Made by a program: the position numbers and the translations under genes. From assembly GCA_020634755.1 (NCBI GenBank), contig JACKBC010000017.1, forward strand, positions 59,851-123,850: 64,000 bases of DNA, read 5' to 3'. The DNA comes from Caldilineaceae bacterium. GTDB lineage: Bacteria; Chloroflexota; Anaerolineae; Caldilineales; Caldilineaceae. This document shows, piece after piece, positions 8,625-16,469 of this stretch. The first letter of the stretch is position 1, and each line of letters opens with the position of its first letter. Below the pieces are notes generated by a model. It made no database searches. It was not told where the DNA came from and worked only from the letters and a program-made list of their open reading frames with translations.

Positions 8625-9458
8625 TTACGCCCAAACGTAAATCTCGTCATAATCGGATGAATAGCCAATAAAGACGGCCAGCACCGCCCGCGGGTCATCG
8701 CCCTCCAGCGGCGGGATCTCGTGGATGCAGCGCGTGTTGAAAAAGTAAAGGTCGCCAGGGGCCAGCTCGACTCGATAGGAGCCAATGTTATTGGCGGCGG
8801 CGTACTGGGGGAAGGTCTCGTTTTCAATGTGGGGCTGCACTGCGGGCGTCCACACACACTGGTGCAGAATGGTCTGCGCTTTGCGCCCACCCTGCGACGC
8901 GTTTTGCAAACAGAGAATGCCGGCAAACTGATGCTCAAAGCGTGCGACCGCGTAGTTGAAGCGCTTTTCGCGCAGCGTCACGTGGTCAATGTGCGGCTTG
9001 TAGCTGTGCGTCTCATAGTGGATGCGAAAGATAGCCGGGCCATACAGGCGACCGTCCGGCTCACGGGCGGTCTTTACTTCCTTATTGACAGCCAGCGCCG
9101 CAAGCGAATCATACATGGTCTGCACCGGGTTGACGAAGCCGTCGAAGAGATGTGCAAACAGCTGGTGCGTATCCACGGCGTGGCGCAAAAACGCTTCCTG
9201 ATCGTGGCCGCGGTTGCCCAAGCTGGTGCCAATGTCAATGCGCGTGCGGCCATCGGCGCTCTTGACCAGCGGGTCGCGGATCAGCCCCCAATTGATAAAG
9301 CGCTGCATCAGGGCTTGGCAGTGGGCCGGGTCGTACGCTTGGCGCAACACAATGGCCGGCATCTCGGCTTGGGAGAGCGCCAATAACGGGTCAGCATATT
9401 GGCTGCGGACGGCCTCCACATTGGGGCCGGCGGGGAGCCATTCGTTGGTGGATGACAT
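8625..9458 (-). CDS. 2-oxoglutarate/Fe(II)-dependent oxygenase-like protein
   Basis: 277 aa. The C-terminal half has the double-stranded beta-helix iron signature: HID in YKPHIDHVTLRE near residue 155, a distal His in NTRCIHEIPPLEGD, and an Arg a few residues later (DDPRAVLAVFIGY) suited to 2-oxoglutarate. Such enzymes hydroxylate small molecules or protein side chains; the substrate is not predictable. An AAAGGAG site precedes the ATG at 9458. It is convergent with the GH140-like gene. Confidence 0.8.
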   Translation of the reverse strand: MSSTNEWLPAGPNVEAVRSQYADPLLALSQAEMPAIVLRQAYDPAHCQALMQRFINWGLIRDPLVKSADGRTRIDIGTSLGNRGHDQEAFLRHAVDTHQLFAHLFDGFVNPVQTMYDSLAALAVNKEVKTAREPDGRLYGPAIFRIHYETHSYKPHIDHVTLREKRFNYAVARFEHQFAGILCLQNASQGGRKAQTILHQCVWTPAVQPHIENETFPQYAAANNIGSYRVELAPGDLYFFNTRCIHEIPPLEGDDPRAVLAVFIGYSSDYDEIYVWA

Positions 9459-9481
9459 GTGGTTTCTCCTTTGGATTTGGT

Positions 9482-9570
9482 TAGTTATACCAACTGCAAT
9501 GTCAAGTTTTATGTTTGGTACAAAACCTGTCAGGCCTGAGCGTATTCATGGCGCTTGACTCGGCAAATGG
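9482..9570. repeat. Degenerate copy of the ACCTGTCAGG intergenic repeat (family G)
   Basis: The segment ACCTGTCAGGCCTGAGCG followed by GGCGCTTGACTCGGCAAATGG aligns with 12747-12811, where the inner palindrome is intact. The left side (TATACCAACTGC) pairs loosely with the right end. Probably a decayed copy. Confidence 0.5.
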
Positions 9571-9673
9571 TATTACCATTTATGAAGGCAGTCAAATAAC
9601 AACGGTTTGTTCCTTACCGCCAATTGTGTTATCATTCCCTCAATTATGATTACATAATGTAAAAGGAGTGTTT

Positions 9674-9931
9674 ATGGTACGGACACAAATTCAGCTGACT
9701 ACTCAACAATCAAAATTGCTAAAATCATTAGCCATGGAAGAAGGAATATCTATTGCCGAGTTGATTCGCCGCAGTGTTGACCAATATCTGGGTGGCAAGC
9801 CGATTACGAATCGCGAAGAGCTAAAACGCCAAGCAGTAAGCGTTGTGGGCAAATATAGCTCTGGTCAAGACGATATCGGGACAAATCACGATAAATATCT
9901 CGCTGAAATATATGCTGAGTCTGCCCAATGA
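9674..9931 (+). CDS. Ribbon-helix-helix antitoxin, VapB-type
   Basis: 85 aa from the ATG at 9674, with AAAAGGAG 5 bases upstream; the GTG two codons earlier lies inside that site. Residues 1-45 are a CopG/Arc-type ribbon-helix-helix (RTQIQLTTQQSKLLKSLA, then GISIAELIRRSVDQYL), expected to bind the operon promoter as a dimer. The C-terminal tail should neutralise the toxin. The stop overlaps the PIN gene start as ATGA, the usual antitoxin-toxin arrangement. Confidence 0.85.
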   Translation: MVRTQIQLTTQQSKLLKSLAMEEGISIAELIRRSVDQYLGGKPITNREELKRQAVSVVGKYSSGQDDIGTNHDKYLAEIYAESAQ

Positions 9932-10329
9932 ATGTATTTATTGATACCTCGGGTTATTTTAGTCTACTGGATCGTGATGAAAGAAATCATCAAGCCGCAC
10001 GTCAAATTTGGCAACGACTTCTCGATAATGATGATGTACTGATAACAAGCAATTATGTACTGGTCGAAATGACAGCACTGGCTCAAAATCGCTTGGGGAT
10101 GGCTGCCAGTGCAGATTTCAATAATACATTTGTTCCCTTGGCCAAAATGGTCTGGATTGATGCAGAAATACATCTAGCCAGCGTCACCGCTCTACTCACG
10201 GCAAATCGGCGGCAACTCAGTCTGGTTGACTGTGTTAGTTTTGAAGTTTGTCGTCGTTTAAATATCCACAACGTATTCGCATTTGATCAGCACTTTGAGG
10301 AACAAGGATTTTCATTGCTTTCTGTGTAA
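9928..10329 (+). CDS. PIN-domain ribonuclease toxin, VapC-type
   Basis: 133 aa. PIN acidic residues are in place: Asp6 in FIDTSGYF, Glu near 48 in VLVEMTAL, Asp near 98 in SLVDCVSF and Asp near 117 in FAFDQHF. PIN toxins of this type are Mg-dependent endoribonucleases that cut tRNA or rRNA when the antitoxin is degraded. It is translationally coupled to the RHH antitoxin. The lower GC of this pair compared with its neighbours suggests acquisition by transfer. Confidence 0.88.
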   Translation: MNVFIDTSGYFSLLDRDERNHQAARQIWQRLLDNDDVLITSNYVLVEMTALAQNRLGMAASADFNNTFVPLAKMVWIDAEIHLASVTALLTANRRQLSLVDCVSFEVCRRLNIHNVFAFDQHFEEQGFSLLSV

Positions 10330-10361
10330 ACGCAACCCCACCTCCAAAGGAGAACCCACCC

Positions 10362-11414
10362 ATGACCACCATCCCCACCCGCCCCGTCGGCCAGACCAAC
10401 GCCCGCGTCACCCAGTTTGGGCTGGGCGGCGCACCTTTTGGCAATCTCTTCACGCCCGTTTCCGAAGCGCAGGCGCAGGCTACGCTGCAAGCGGCCTGGG
10501 ACGCCGGCGTGCGCTATTATGACACGGCGCCCTTTTACGGCTATGGCAAAAGCGAACACCGCGTGGGCCACTTTCTGCGTCAGCAGCCGCGCGGCGACTT
10601 TGTAATCTCTACCAAGGTGGGCCGCGTGCTGCGCCCGCCGCGCAACTTGGCCGCGTTTGACAAAGGCGCGTGGGCCGACCCGTTGCCCTTTGAGTTCGAT
10701 GTAGATTTTAGCTATGATGGCATTATGCGTTCGTATGAGGATAGCCTGCAGCGGCTGGGACTACCATCCGTAGATATGTTGGTGATCCACGATCTGGATT
10801 TCTACTTTCACCAGAACGAGGCGCGCGTCAGCGCCTGGCTCAATCAGCTCTACACCTCGGGCTGGCGGGCGCTGGATGAGCTGCGCCGCCACGGGCAGAT
10901 CCAGGCCGTGGGCGCCGGCGTCAACGAATTGGGCATGATCCCGCGCTTTTTGGATCTGGTGGAGCTGGACTTTTTCCTGGTGGCCTATGGGTACAATTTG
11001 CTGACGCAGGAGATGTTGCAGAGTGGGTGTCATACAGAGCAGAATAAAACCAGCGAATTTGCGCTGTGCGCCGAACGCAATGTCAGCATTATTATTGGGG
11101 CGGTCTTTGCGTCGGGCATTCTGGCCACGGGGGCCGTCCCCGACGCCAAATATTTCTATGCGCCCGCCTCCGAAGAAATTTTAGACAAGACCGAACGCAT
11201 TCAAAATATCTGTCAGCAGTATGAAACGCCGCTGCCGGCGGCGGCGCTGCAATTCCTGCTGGCCAACCCCATTGTGGCGGCCATTATTCCCGGGGCACTG
11301 GCGCCGGAACATGTGCAGAGCAACGTTGGGCTGCTGGCGCAAGAGATTCCGGCGGCGCTATGGGCCGAGCTAAAGCAGGAGGGGCTGCTGGTGGCGGATG
11401 CGCCGGTGCCGTAA
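10362..11414 (+). CDS. Aldo/keto reductase, D-threo-aldose 1-dehydrogenase-like
   Basis: 350 aa. The AKR tetrad is visible: Asp and Tyr in YYDTAPFYGYGKSEHRVG, Lys in ISTKVGR, and His in MLVIHDLD. The overall pattern is that of the L-fucose/D-threo-aldose dehydrogenase branch, which oxidises free sugars such as L-fucose, D-arabinose or L-galactose with NAD(P). AAAGGAG lies 9 bases upstream of the ATG. This fits the sugar-degrading theme of the left part of the window. Confidence 0.9.
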   Translation: MTTIPTRPVGQTNARVTQFGLGGAPFGNLFTPVSEAQAQATLQAAWDAGVRYYDTAPFYGYGKSEHRVGHFLRQQPRGDFVISTKVGRVLRPPRNLAAFDKGAWADPLPFEFDVDFSYDGIMRSYEDSLQRLGLPSVDMLVIHDLDFYFHQNEARVSAWLNQLYTSGWRALDELRRHGQIQAVGAGVNELGMIPRFLDLVELDFFLVAYGYNLLTQEMLQSGCHTEQNKTSEFALCAERNVSIIIGAVFASGILATGAVPDAKYFYAPASEEILDKTERIQNICQQYETPLPAAALQFLLANPIVAAIIPGALAPEHVQSNVGLLAQEIPAALWAELKQEGLLVADAPVP

Positions 11415-11447
11415 CAACTAGACATTATCAGGCATCAAGTCATTTAC

Positions 11448-11512
11448 AAAATTGTATGCGGATTCTCCCTGATTTACGCAGATTTTGCAGGGAGAATCCA
11501 CATACAATTTTT
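11448..11512. terminator. Long hairpin, probable terminator of the aldo/keto reductase gene
   Basis: The 24-base arms starting AAAATTGTATG and ending CATACAATTTT pair with one mismatch (C11459/A11500). The loop reads ATTTACGCAGATTTTG, and the right arm runs into TTTTT. The loop and arm wording resembles widespread GATTTACGCAGATT-type intergenic repeats; a relative lies at 34363-34456. Confidence 0.72.
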
Positions 11513-11563
11513 TATTTCCGATAATCTCTATTTATCAATAACATTCAAAACGGAGGTTTCTCC

Positions 11564-11626
11564 ATGACAGAATCGCTATGCTACGATGACTCGATGATTG
11601 AGTCGCACATCCTAAGCTACTCGTAA
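11564..11626 (+). CDS. 20-codon mini-ORF with strong ribosome site
   Basis: ACGGAGG lies 7 bases before the ATG, and 20 codons read MTESLCYDDSMIESHILSYS to a TAA. The 3' end overlaps the tail of the opposite-strand GNAT-like gene by 15 bases. It may be a genuine small peptide or the surviving 5' end of a gene lost to rearrangement. No homologue is recognised. Confidence 0.35.
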   Translation: MTESLCYDDSMIESHILSYS

Positions 11627-12136
11627 AGGCCGGCTTCGATCCAGATAGGTCATCACGTTATCAATTGGGTTTCCGTATAGAATGCAGGGGACCCCGCGCC
11701 GATTGTATTCTTTGCGGATGGGCCTGGCAAAGTGCTTATAGAGCCGGTTGGTGTAGCGATCTTGTTCGCGGGCGTGGCAGCGGATCTCTTTCACCCCCAA
11801 TGTTCCCAAGTGGCGAACGGCAAAGCCCATGCCTTTCCACATCAGCGGGCTGAGCCGATAGGATTTTGCAATAGCCGCCACATAGATAAAGCCCTCTTCT
11901 TTATTGGCGTACCCCTGGGCAGGATCGCCCAGAAAATAGCCCAACATAGCAATGACTTTACCGTTGTGGCAACTTATCATGGCGCCGCCTTGGGCAAAAA
12001 GGAGGTCGGTGATTTCGGCAGCGTCGTTGCGCTTGGTCAAGGCTAGTTCGTCACCAATCGACATGAGAAAATCGACGACGACCTCTTTTTCCTGGAGGGT
12101 GCAAACGTGGTAACTAATAGCGGATGTATCCATCAT
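11612..12136 (-). CDS. GNAT-fold-like protein
   Basis: 174 aa from the ATG at 12136, which has AGAAGG upstream; a start nine codons earlier lacks one. The pattern resembles a GNAT acetyltransferase: strand VIAMLGYFLGDP, then GFIYVAAIAKSYRLSPLMWKG where acyl-CoA normally binds, then helix and TLGVKEIRCHAREQ. The canonical Q/RxxGxG/A loop is not clear, so activity is uncertain. A palindromic AAACCAG repeat lies about 50 bp upstream of its start. Confidence 0.5.
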   Translation of the reverse strand: MMDTSAISYHVCTLQEKEVVVDFLMSIGDELALTKRNDAAEITDLLFAQGGAMISCHNGKVIAMLGYFLGDPAQGYANKEEGFIYVAAIAKSYRLSPLMWKGMGFAVRHLGTLGVKEIRCHAREQDRYTNRLYKHFARPIRKEYNRRGVPCILYGNPIDNVMTYLDRSRPLRVA

Positions 12137-12185
12137 GGTAAACCTTCTCTGGGACTGGTACAAGCGAGTAAATAATAGAGCGTCA

Positions 12186-12218
12186 ACAAACCAGATTTCG
12201 GCCAGAAACCTGGTTTGT
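12186..12218. repeat. Palindromic repeat ACAAACCAG..CTGGTTTGT
   Basis: 9-bp perfect arms with an inner ATTTC/GAAA pairing around GGCCA. It resembles a palindrome type that is widespread in bacterial intergenic DNA. It lies in the 5' region of the GNAT-like gene. Confidence 0.6.
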
Positions 12219-12716
12219 ATCCCTAAAAATTTATTTTTTGTCCTACGGGAAAACGCGCGGAAAGGCTTGGGGGAAGATTCTGGGAAAGGTCATAATTTTT
12301 CTCCTGTTTGAAAATTGACGAGAGTTTATGTGTTATATCAACACGACGTACGCAGCACAGAGCCATCATGTAACTAAATGACTTACCAACAAGGATACCA
12401 GCTGGCCATTACCTAAGAATTATCTGATCCAAATGCAATTGGATAGGGGCAAGGTATAGTTGGTAATGCTGTGGTAATTGTTATTGCGAGCTAGCGATTG
12501 TATGCGATCGTTAGAAAACCAGTTGTGGAAAGCCCATCATCCGTGGGAACGTGCGGGGAAATGCGCGTGGGAAATGCGCGTTAGCACGCGGAAATGTGTC
12601 GTTGCGCGGGAATGTGTTATTGCGTGGAAAGATCATGATTGCGTCTCCTATTCGTTTTGTCGTACTGATTCGTTTTGCATCTACCCGTAAATTCGGATGT
12701 AATTTGCGTAATACTA
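12219..12716. other. Gene-free stretch, GGAAA/GCGTG low-complexity DNA
   Basis: No supportable gene. At 12540-12630 imperfect repeats of GGGAAATGCGCG and related words make short open frames with no ribosome site and no family resemblance. The rest shows no structure I can name. Confidence 0.5.
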
Positions 12717-12810
12717 ATTGCCCAGCGAAGAGCCATGTTTGTGATGAGACCTGTCAGGTTTTGAAAACCTGACAGGTCTGATTCAATTGATAGCGCTTAA
12801 CTGGGCAAAT
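12717..12810. repeat. Family G palindromic element with 33-bp perfect core
   Basis: The outer ends ATTGCCCAG (12717) and CTGGGCAAAT (12801) are inverted. The core at 12747-12779 is a perfect palindrome: AGACCTGTCAGGTTTT, one G, then the complement. A decayed relative lies at 9482-9570, and a fragment of the end at 39243-39255. Confidence 0.7.
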
Positions 12811-13024
12811 GCCTTTGTCGAGAAACAAAGGTCGATACAGCAAATTTACGGATAGACACTTCATAGTACTGGTGGCAAACTGTTTGCTTGTTTGACCAGC
12901 TTACCTTTAGGTCGCAATCAGATCTAAAAATGTTTCATCCTTGCATATTTTGGGTCAAAATCAGGAAAATTCAGCCGTTGGGGCACGCGCTGAAGCGCAC
13001 TGCGCAAAGTGAACACGCGAATTC

Positions 13025-14203
13025 TTACACAAAGCCATAGAGCCGCTGCGCATTTTCGGCCAGAATCCATGCGCCGGCCTCCAGAGCGCCAGCTTTATCC
13101 AGCAGATCCTCATCCACCAGCCGCTGCAGGGCGCGGCCCAGCGCTTGTTTGCCCAACATGGTCCCCACAAAGTTGATCTCCGGCATAGTGTAGCCATCGG
13201 TGCCAAAGCAGACCTTGTTCAGCGGCGCCATCTCCAGCGTTTCCAGGAAAATGCGCTCGGCGGCGTGGGCGGCAAAAGGAATACCCTCGGACACATCGCA
13301 ATAGACGCGCGGCAACATGTTGGCCATGTAGCCCGCCTCGGCGTGATACGGATAGCCCGTGTGCACCAGCAACACCTTGCAGGCGCGGAACGTGGGAAAG
13401 CGCAGCAGGTCCATGAGCAGCGCCGGGCGACACGCCACCAAGTTCACCTCATAGTCACCCATGCCGGTGTGGATCTGCATGGGCACATCCAGCTCCATGC
13501 ACAGCTCCAGCGCCCGACAGAGCAGATGGTCGCGCAGCTTCTTCATGGCGTTGCCTCCAATGCCGCGGCGGATGGCGTCCAGCGCCTGCAACCCTTGATC
13601 CGGCGTACGGCTCAGGGGCGACACATCCAGCCCGGTGCGATAGGCAATGACCGACTTGAGGCCGTAGAAGCCCTGGTTTTGGATCACGTCCACAATGGTC
13701 TCATCATAGCGGCGCTTGAATTCGGCCCAGCCAATGGGCGCGGCCAGCAGCTCCACAATCAGCGGCTCAATGCGATAAATGGGGATCACCTGTGCCGCAA
13801 TCTCGGCCTTGAACGCATCCACGTCCACGGCCGGCAGTGGATAGCCAAAATCGGTCACCAACGTAGCCAAGCCACACGCCCCATAAAGCGCTTTTGTGTA
13901 ATTGGCATAATCGCGGCTGGCCGCGTTGCGCGCCGCCACTACTTCTGCCAATACCGGCGCACAGCCAAAAAAGCGCGCCAACTGGCGAATGGCATAGCGG
14001 TGATAGAGCGCGTTGCGCCGCACGCCCTGCACTTCGTCGATCAGCGCTTGGTCGTGGGGCAGCCCGCCTGCGGTCATAAACGGTACGCCACCGCCTGAAA
14101 AAGAGAAGGCGTCCACAAAACGTTCCACGCTCATCTCACCCGGATCCAGAAACGGATGGCAGTGCACATCAACAGCAGGTAGATGAGAAAGTTCGATGGT
14201 CAT
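13025..14203 (-). CDS. Amidohydrolase family (amidohydrolase 2, FluG-like) protein
   Basis: 392 aa TIM-barrel hydrolase. Metal and catalytic motifs appear in order: VDVHCHPFLDP near residue 10, IHTGMGDYE near 240, LVHTGYPYHAEAG near 280, and CFGTDGYTMPE near 335. This order matches amidohydrolase-2 proteins, including the N-terminal half of FluG-type glutamine-synthetase fusions. The likely reaction is hydrolysis or decarboxylation of a small carboxylate; the substrate is unknown. Only 4 bases separate its start from the stop of the upstream lipoprotein gene (14208), so the two are probably co-transcribed. Confidence 0.85.
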   Translation of the reverse strand: MTIELSHLPAVDVHCHPFLDPGEMSVERFVDAFSFSGGGVPFMTAGGLPHDQALIDEVQGVRRNALYHRYAIRQLARFFGCAPVLAEVVAARNAASRDYANYTKALYGACGLATLVTDFGYPLPAVDVDAFKAEIAAQVIPIYRIEPLIVELLAAPIGWAEFKRRYDETIVDVIQNQGFYGLKSVIAYRTGLDVSPLSRTPDQGLQALDAIRRGIGGNAMKKLRDHLLCRALELCMELDVPMQIHTGMGDYEVNLVACRPALLMDLLRFPTFRACKVLLVHTGYPYHAEAGYMANMLPRVYCDVSEGIPFAAHAAERIFLETLEMAPLNKVCFGTDGYTMPEINFVGTMLGKQALGRALQRLVDEDLLDKAGALEAGAWILAENAQRLYGFV

Positions 14204-14207
14204 AGTT

Positions 14208-15368
14208 CTACTTCACCTTTTGAAACGTAATCTCATATGAAAAGTGGACCGCCTGAATCGGCCACTGGCACTTGATCTCCAGCGTGGGACAGACGCCATA
14301 TTCGTAATTCTCATCACCCAATTTGCCCACAATATCAGGCAGGTGAGGGAAGGCCAGCCCCATCTGGTTGGAGACTTGGCTGGTGACCGGACCGGACGGG
14401 TCTGAAACTACCGTAAGCTTAAAAGGCTCGTAATACATGGTGATTTCGGCTTTGCCTGGTCCTTTGCTGCCGGTCACGACCTCGCCCTTTTCACCCACCA
14501 AATTGCGCACCACTGCGCCATCCACGCCATTGCCATTTGCATCCAGCACCGTCACCAAAATATAGTGCAGCGATTGCGGGCTGCGGATGCCACCGTTATT
14601 TTCATCCAGCCCCAGCACATGCAGATTGACCACCTGGTAGGCTGCGTTGGGGTCAAAGTTGCCCGCGCTGGAGGCCGTGGGATCGTATGGCGCGGCGGGC
14701 GCGGACTGTTCGGCCGCGGGTGGTTGCTCCGCAGACGGTTGTTCCGTGGGCGCCGGCTGTTCCGCCACGGGCCCAGCCGTGGGTGGCGGCGGAATGTCGA
14801 GTGCCACGGCGATCGATTCGGCGTTTTCCACGCGCGCCAGTGGACCATAAATCCAAACCGGCTGTTCATTCACGCAGCACACTTGCCACCAGTCGCCCGC
14901 ATTATTCTTAGCCAGCAGCTCAAAAGTTTCGCCCTGGGTAGCCGCCCCAGCCAGCTCGTATTCGGTGCCGGGGCCGCTGCGCACATTGATACCGTCTGCT
15001 TCTACAATCAGCTGCGGTTCGGTGTTAGCTGCCGGAGCGGGCGCGGTGGTGGCAGTGGCGGTGATCACGTCAGTCTGCCCAACGCTGGACGTTTCAGTCT
15101 GCGTCAGCGGAAGAGCGGCTGCCACCGCCGATGGCGTGGGCTCGATAGCGATAGCCACGCTTTGCGGCGTGGGCGTATCTGGCGCCACCGTCGGCGCGGC
15201 GGATACAGGCGTCGCGGTGAATGTGGGCACCGACAGACGCGGCAGTGGTGTAGGGGTGGGCGTGGGTTCGCTGGGGCCAAAGATGGCGCCGCAGCCGGTG
15301 AGCAGCAGGGTGAGGAGAAGGTATTGCGTGTTGCGTATTGTGTGTACTCGTATTGAATCTTTGAACAT
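14208..15368 (-). CDS. Lipoprotein with bacterial SH3 domain
   Basis: 386 aa from the ATG at 15368. The N-terminus is a lipoprotein signal: positive stretch, LLLTLLLTGC lipobox, then a TPTPTPLP linker typical of Chloroflexota. Residues 115-180 are an SH3_3 domain (INVRSGPGTEYELAG, then WWQVCCVNEQPVWIYG). A Pro/Glu/Ala linker follows. The C-terminal 130 residues are beta-rich (VNLHVLGLDENNGG), perhaps an Ig-like fold. It is likely anchored outside the cytoplasmic membrane and binds cell-wall material. The signal-peptide N-region (RVHTIRNTQY) is read from a GCGTATTG palindromic repeat. Confidence 0.8.
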   Translation of the reverse strand: MFKDSIRVHTIRNTQYLLLTLLLTGCGAIFGPSEPTPTPTPLPRLSVPTFTATPVSAAPTVAPDTPTPQSVAIAIEPTPSAVAAALPLTQTETSSVGQTDVITATATTAPAPAANTEPQLIVEADGINVRSGPGTEYELAGAATQGETFELLAKNNAGDWWQVCCVNEQPVWIYGPLARVENAESIAVALDIPPPPTAGPVAEQPAPTEQPSAEQPPAAEQSAPAAPYDPTASSAGNFDPNAAYQVVNLHVLGLDENNGGIRSPQSLHYILVTVLDANGNGVDGAVVRNLVGEKGEVVTGSKGPGKAEITMYYEPFKLTVVSDPSGPVTSQVSNQMGLAFPHLPDIVGKLGDENYEYGVCPTLEIKCQWPIQAVHFSYEITFQKVK

Positions 15369-15406
15369 GACAAGAAACTTGACTGGTTCACGCAATACGC
15401 AACACG
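15327..15406. repeat. GCGTATTG palindromic repeat, copy 1
   Basis: Arms CGTGTTGCGTATTG (15327-15340) and CAATACGCAACACG (15393-15406) are perfectly inverted. Relatives are at 50818-50864 and 54347-54414. This copy overlaps the start and signal peptide of the SH3 lipoprotein gene. Confidence 0.8.
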
Positions 15407-15836
15407 TCATTATGTGTTTTAGGCTCTGTTTTGTATATTGACGCATATTGATTTTTCTTCTTGTGGGCGAGTAAGCTTGCGCGGTTCTTTGCTTAGAAAG
15501 CCTAGGGATTATATCATATTGCATGATACACAAAATGTCTATCCTGATGAGACCATGTGCCGAATGACGTTAATATATCACCCTGCCATAGAATATATGC
15601 CACCGTGGCGATCCATCAATATGGACGAAATTCAGTTTCTAACGCGGCAATTGCGCAATGGATTGGCGACTGGTCATCCTTTCGGTGCAAGCAGCTACAA
15701 GGCAAAGTATCGACAGATTATAATCATTATCTTGTACAGACATACGATGATGTAATTGAAGTCGTGTGCAGTAAATATTTCTTGAAAATTGACTAACTCT
15801 GACATTGTTTTCACTGAAAAGGCTTGGAGGAAATAC
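15407..15836. other. Gene-free AT-rich stretch
   Basis: Overlapping short frames at 15438-15796 have no ribosome site and no recognisable family. They could be the remains of a small gene, but nothing supports a call. Confidence 0.45.
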
Positions 15837-16466
15837 ATGTTCAATGCTGGAACTGCCACATTTAGTGAATTTATGATGGACGAAAAATTACCGCTGGCCA
15901 CCATTCAAGATGTGGTGCTAGAGTTTTTGCGCGGGCGCGAAGATGTGGTTGTCTTTGGTGCGCAGGCGGTCAATGCCTATGTAAATGAGCCGCGCATGAC
16001 ACAAGGTATTGATCTGATTTCGGTTGATGCGGAAGCATTTGCCAATCATCTGCGCGAATATCTCCATAATCGTTTTCATATCGCTGTGCGCATTCGACAG
16101 GTTGCTCATGGCCGGGGTCTGCGCATCTTTCAAGTGCAGAAGGAAGGCAATCGTCATTTGGTGGATATTCGAGCGGTCGATAAATTGCCTGGCTCCGAAC
16201 GCATCGCAAACGTACTGGTTATGGCGCCCGCCGAGTTGATCGCTAGTAAAGTAGTTTCATACCATCAACGCCGCGGCCGTCCTAAATCCGGTACTGATTG
16301 GCGCGACATTGCCCTTTTTCTGCTGGAATTTCCAGACTTGAAGCAGAGGAACGGGCTGGTTGCGGAGCATCTGAAGGCAGCCCATGCAGAGCAGCCTATC
16401 CTGAATGTGTGGTACGATTTGGTTGAACAAGAAATTTCACCCGAAGAAGAGGACGAGGAGTTTTAA
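15837..16466 (+). CDS. Nucleotidyltransferase-like (AbiEii/DUF6036-type) protein
   Basis: 209 aa from the ATG at 15837, with GGAGG 6 bases before it. Residues 20-60 have the minimal nucleotidyltransferase pattern (VVVFGAQAVNAYVNEPRMTQ, then GIDLIS). Where active members carry DxD, this one has G-I-D, so the first metal-binding Asp appears to be missing. A later acidic strand (HLVDIRAVD) and basic helix (SYHQRRGRPKSGTDWRDIA) fit the fold. Such proteins are often toxin or accessory genes. It ends only 3 bases before the dehydrogenase gene, whose ribosome site is inside this gene's 3' end. Confidence 0.68.
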   Translation: MFNAGTATFSEFMMDEKLPLATIQDVVLEFLRGREDVVVFGAQAVNAYVNEPRMTQGIDLISVDAEAFANHLREYLHNRFHIAVRIRQVAHGRGLRIFQVQKEGNRHLVDIRAVDKLPGSERIANVLVMAPAELIASKVVSYHQRRGRPKSGTDWRDIALFLLEFPDLKQRNGLVAEHLKAAHAEQPILNVWYDLVEQEISPEEEDEEF

Positions 16467-16469
16467 CCC

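Noticed and set aside
12478..12772. Two overlapping plus-strand short frames
   Set aside because: Low-complexity GGAAA/GCGTG DNA without ribosome sites or family resemblance.
13145..14098. 317-codon plus-strand frame over the amidohydrolase gene
   Set aside because: His/Gln-rich shadow of a gene with intact metal motifs; no ribosome site.
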